A stretch of DNA of 15,749 bases from an uncultured Eubacteriales bacterium (GTDB lineage Bacteria > Bacillota > Clostridia > Oscillospirales > CAG-272), in contig URDX01000036.1 of assembly GCA_900546695.1 (NCBI GenBank), forward strand, positions 1 through 15,749. Reading direction: 5' to 3'. The notes under the pieces were generated by a model. That model was not told where the DNA came from, did not search any database, and saw only the letters and a list, made by a program, of their open reading frames with translations. Each line of letters opens with the position of its first letter. The first letter of the stretch is position 1. The translations under genes and the position numbers were made by a program. Shown piece after piece: positions 13,173 through 15,749 of the stretch.

Positions 13173-15626
13173 ATGTCAAGTGATGTATTTGCGCGCTTTG
13201 CGCCGTTTATAACCGAATATATCTACCGTCACGGCTGGGAGGGGCTGCGCCCCGTGCAGACCGAAGCGGCGCGGGTCATCTTTGATACCGACGACAATCT
13301 GCTGCTTTCCTCGGGTACTGCGTCGGGCAAGACCGAGGCGGCGCTTTTTCCGATAATCTCGCTGCTGTCCGAAGAGGAGCTTTCGTCGTTCGGCTGCCTG
13401 TACATTGCGCCGCTTAAGAGCCTGATAAACGATCAGTTCGGCAGAATGGACGAGCTGCTCGACCTGTCGGGCGTGCCCGTATATCACTGGCACGGCGATG
13501 TAGCCGCATCGCACAAAACGCGGGCGCTGCGCGAGCCGCGCGGCATTCTCCAGATAACGCCCGAATCGCTCGAGAGCATGCTCATGAACCGCTCGAACGA
13601 CATTCCCCGCCTGTTCGGGCAGCTGCGCTTCGTCGTTATCGACGAGATACATGTGCTTATGGGCAGCGACCGAGGCAGTCAGATAATCGCGCAGCTCTCG
13701 CGCATCGCGCATCTCATCGGGCATCATCCGCGCAGGATAGGGCTGTCGGCAACGGTCGGCGACCTCGAAACGGCTGCGGCATGGCTCGGCGCGGGCACGG
13801 GTCGCAGCACCGATGCGCCGCGCTTCCGTGACGAGCGCACAAAATGGCGGCTCGGACTCGAGCATTTTTACAATACCGATAACGGCAGACTCGAGTCGGA
13901 GGACGCGCTCGCCGCGGCATATGAGGCGGAGCGCAGGGCGCAGACGGGCGCGGACGGCTCGAATATGCGTTTCCACGTTCCCGATGCGGCGAGGAGCGAT
14001 TCCGCCGCAACATCCTCGGATGCTGCGACATCCGAAAAAGCCGCAATATCCGAAAGCGCTGCAGCATCCGCCGACGGCGCGTCTGCCCCCGCCGCCATAG
14101 ACCCGCAGACGGCTGACGGCGGGCAGAGAAGGACACGTCCCAATCCCGCGCAGGCGATGCTCGATCCGGGCTACGAATACCTATACGACTGCACGAAGGG
14201 CAAAAAATGCATCGTCTTTTCAAACTCCCGCGAGGAGACCGAGTACGTCACGGCTACGCTGCGTCAGATAGCCGACTATCGCGGCGAGCCCGACCGTTTT
14301 CTCATCCATCACGGTAATCTTTCGTCGCAGCTGCGCGAGGAGGCGGAGCTGCGGATGAAGAACGACGAGGAGGATGTTGTCACCTGCGCAACGGTCACGA
14401 TGGAGCTCGGCATCGACATCTGCAAGCTCGAGAGGGTGCTGCAGATGGGCTCGCCCGTCTCGGTATCGAGTCTGCTGCAGCGTATAGGGCGCTCCGGCAG
14501 ACGCGGCGGCATTCCCGAAATGATGATGGTCTTTCGCGAGGATGTCCCGCTGCCTAACACCCCGCTGCCGCAGCTCATACCGTGGGAGCTGATTCGCGCG
14601 ATAGCGATAATTCAGCTCTATATCGAGGAGCGGTTCATCGAGCCGCCGTCGCTGAAAAAGATGCCCATGAGCCTGCTGTTTCAGCAGACGCTGTCGGTGC
14701 TCACCGCGTCGGGCTCGCTTACCCCGCGCGCTCTTGCCGAGCGTGTGCTCACGCTGCCGCCGTTTGCGTCGATCAGCCGCGACGATTATAAGGAGCTGCT
14801 TGTCTCGATGATACGCGGCGACTGGCTCGAAATGACCGAGGAGAGGGAGCTTATCGTCGGGCTGCGCGGCGAGCGCCTGACATCGAGCTTTAAGTTTTAC
14901 GCCGTATTCAAGGACAGCGAGGATTACACCGTTCGCTGCGGCTCGGATGAGATAGGCACCATCACCGCCCCGCCGCCCGTCGGCGACCGCTTTGCGCTCG
15001 CGGGGCGTGTGTGGGAGGTCGAGGAGCTTGACAATACGCGAAAGCTCATCTACGTTAAGTCCGTCGCGGGTAAGATGCCGATAGAATGGCCCGGCGACTA
15101 CGGCGAGATTCATACCCGCATTCTTCAGCGGATGCGCTGCGTGCTCGAGGAGGATACCGTCTATCCGTATCTGAAAAAGAACGCCCGTGACCGTCTCGCC
15201 GCAGCGCGCGACTGCGCACGTCGGACGGGGATGCTCCGCCGCTCGCTTGTACATCTCGGCGGCTATACATGGTGCCTGTTCCCGTGGCTCGGAACGCGCT
15301 CGTTCAGAACGCTGCGCCGCTTCATTCCCGAGGCGACCCCCGCACGCTTCGGGCTTTCGGGCATCGACTTTGAGGGCTGCTGCTATATCACGTTCAAGCT
15401 GCAGTCGGGCGACGCACGCGGGCTGTGCGCACATTGGGCGTCGGTTGCCGCCGCGGGCATAAATGCGGAGGACCTTGTTCCGCACGGATATGCACCGTCG
15501 TTTGATAAGTATGACGGGGCGCTACCACCGGACCTTCTGCGGCGGGCGTACGCGGCGGATAGGCTGCGGACGGATGAGCTGGAAGCACGCCTGTACGAGC
15601 TCTATGACGAATTTGAGCGGGGCTGA
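13173..15626 (+). CDS. Lhr-like superfamily 2 DEAD/DEAH-box helicase
   Basis: The 817-residue protein carries the SF2 helicase motifs in order: LRPVQTEA (25-32), Walker A SGTASGKTE (47-55), IAPLKSL (78-84), ITPESLE (128-134), the ATPase DEIH (157-160), LSATVG (191-196), IVFSNSREE (347-355), HHGNLS (379-384), CATVTMELGID (405-415) and QRIGRSGRRGG (436-446). The second half has a winged-helix-like region and a C-terminal part (including GRVWEVEELDNTRKLIYV) resembling the Lhr-core family, whose members act in DNA repair. It presumably unwinds nucleic acid using ATP. Between the two RecA domains residues 279-302 form four Ala/Ser-rich hexapeptide repeats, an insertion I would not expect. The start follows AGGAG (13163-13167) at 5 nt. 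The gene stands alone, 76 nt after LysR. Helicases of this kind also occur in phage-defence loci, but no defence partner is visible. Confidence 0.88.
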   Translation: MSSDVFARFAPFITEYIYRHGWEGLRPVQTEAARVIFDTDDNLLLSSGTASGKTEAALFPIISLLSEEELSSFGCLYIAPLKSLINDQFGRMDELLDLSGVPVYHWHGDVAASHKTRALREPRGILQITPESLESMLMNRSNDIPRLFGQLRFVVIDEIHVLMGSDRGSQIIAQLSRIAHLIGHHPRRIGLSATVGDLETAAAWLGAGTGRSTDAPRFRDERTKWRLGLEHFYNTDNGRLESEDALAAAYEAERRAQTGADGSNMRFHVPDAARSDSAATSSDAATSEKAAISESAAASADGASAPAAIDPQTADGGQRRTRPNPAQAMLDPGYEYLYDCTKGKKCIVFSNSREETEYVTATLRQIADYRGEPDRFLIHHGNLSSQLREEAELRMKNDEEDVVTCATVTMELGIDICKLERVLQMGSPVSVSSLLQRIGRSGRRGGIPEMMMVFREDVPLPNTPLPQLIPWELIRAIAIIQLYIEERFIEPPSLKKMPMSLLFQQTLSVLTASGSLTPRALAERVLTLPPFASISRDDYKELLVSMIRGDWLEMTEERELIVGLRGERLTSSFKFYAVFKDSEDYTVRCGSDEIGTITAPPPVGDRFALAGRVWEVEELDNTRKLIYVKSVAGKMPIEWPGDYGEIHTRILQRMRCVLEEDTVYPYLKKNARDRLAAARDCARRTGMLRRSLVHLGGYTWCLFPWLGTRSFRTLRRFIPEATPARFGLSGIDFEGCCYITFKLQSGDARGLCAHWASVAAAGINAEDLVPHGYAPSFDKYDGALPPDLLRRAYAADRLRTDELEARLYELYDEFERG
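14007..14078 (+). repeat. Four 18-nt repeats coding for hexapeptides in the helicase linker
   Basis: Units at 14007-14024, 14025-14042, 14043-14060 and 14061-14078 share the pattern GC-R-NCATCC followed by a variable half. They encode ATSSDA, ATSEKA, AISESA and AASADG (residues 279-302). They lie between the RecA-like domains of the helicase, outside the conserved motifs. Confidence 0.7.
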
Positions 15627-15628
15627 AT

Positions 15629-15687
15629 AAAAAAGCGCAGACCGAAAAAGCTCTCGGGGAGGCTAAAAAAGCGCAGACCGAAAAAGC
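15629..15687. repeat. Two identical 23-nt direct repeats downstream of the helicase gene
   Basis: The 23-nt sequence with core GCGCAGACCG flanked by A6 and A5GC occurs exactly at 15629-15651 and 15665-15687, a spacing of 36 nt. The second copy is part of the repeat at 15653-15694. Confidence 0.8.
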
Positions 15688-15694
15688 GGATAAA
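15653..15694. repeat. Right copy of the 42-nt repeat flanking the helicase gene
   Basis: It begins CTCGGGGAGGCTAAAA and contains CGAAAAAGCGGATA. It is the gap-free partner of 13101-13142 and starts 27 nt after the helicase stop codon, so both copies lie between a stop codon and the next gene. Confidence 0.55.
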
Positions 15695-15738
15695 AGTGAA
15701 TTTTGGGCTTTTATTCGGCACAAATTCAAGGAAAGCTG

Positions 15739-15749
15739 ATGAAATCCTA
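15739..15749 (+). CDS. Possible start of the next gene (cut by the right edge)
   Basis: ATG at 15739 follows AAGGA (15728-15732) with 6 nt spacing, a normal arrangement in this window. Only three codons (Met-Lys-Ser) are visible, so nothing can be said about the product. Confidence 0.4.

Noticed and set aside
14220..15485. Open frame of 421 codons opposite the helicase gene
   Set aside because: Antisense shadow; helicase motifs are on the + strand.
13173..15626. Phage-defence island built around the helicase
   Set aside because: No nuclease, methyltransferase, protease or other defence partner is next to it in this window, and Lhr-like helicases are also ordinary chromosomal genes.

Overview
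The window looks like chromosomal DNA of a GC-rich, endospore-forming member of the Firmicutes (Clostridia, probably an Oscillospirales/Ruminococcaceae-type gut lineage; this placement is inference). The reasons are both subunits of dipicolinate synthase (a spore-specific enzyme), AGGAG-type ribosome binding sites, clostridial-looking glycolytic enzymes and a DUF5722-type surface protein. I see no rRNA, tRNA, CRISPR array, transposase or phage gene.

Layout. Positions 1-293: an open frame running in from the left edge, crossed by a terminator-like hairpin. 294-1841 (+): an ECF-type sigma factor with a very long C-terminal extension. 1842-2277: non-coding spacer with short repeats and a perfect 38-bp palindrome between convergent genes. 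2278-2907 (-) and 3545-4444 (-): dpaB and dpaA, separated by an unusual 637-nt spacer full of hairpins and a degenerate tandem duplication. 4445-4811: divergent intergenic region with palindromes, four tandem 11-bp repeats and a strong vegetative promoter. 4812-6865 (+): pgk and tpiA, ending in a strong terminator. 7003-9660 (+): a secreted, membrane-anchored DUF5722/glycosidase-like protein with a cytoplasmic coiled-coil tail. 9824-10939 (+): pfkA with its own promoter and terminator. 10989-11129: seven A-rich 12-bp tandem repeats. 11130-13096 (+): an M15B (VanY-type) D,D-carboxypeptidase overlapping a LysR regulator by 4 nt. 13173-15626 (+): an Lhr-like superfamily 2 helicase, bracketed by copies of a short repeat. 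A new start codon sits at the right edge.

How the genes work together. pgk, tpiA and pfkA serve glycolysis and use a more selected codon set than their neighbours, as expected of highly expressed genes. dpaA and dpaB make the spore-core chelator dipicolinate in the mother cell. The carboxypeptidase and LysR gene form a small translationally coupled unit probably concerned with peptidoglycan. The sigma factor, surface protein and helicase are single genes with no clear partner here.

I did not find a clear new multi-gene system. The most interesting items are the DUF5722 protein that appears to have lost one catalytic carboxylate and carries an intracellular tail, the sigma factor with a second winged-helix-like region, the split dpaA/dpaB pair, the two short tandem-repeat arrays in front of genes, and the repeats flanking the helicase gene. 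All family assignments come from motif recognition by eye, not from searches.
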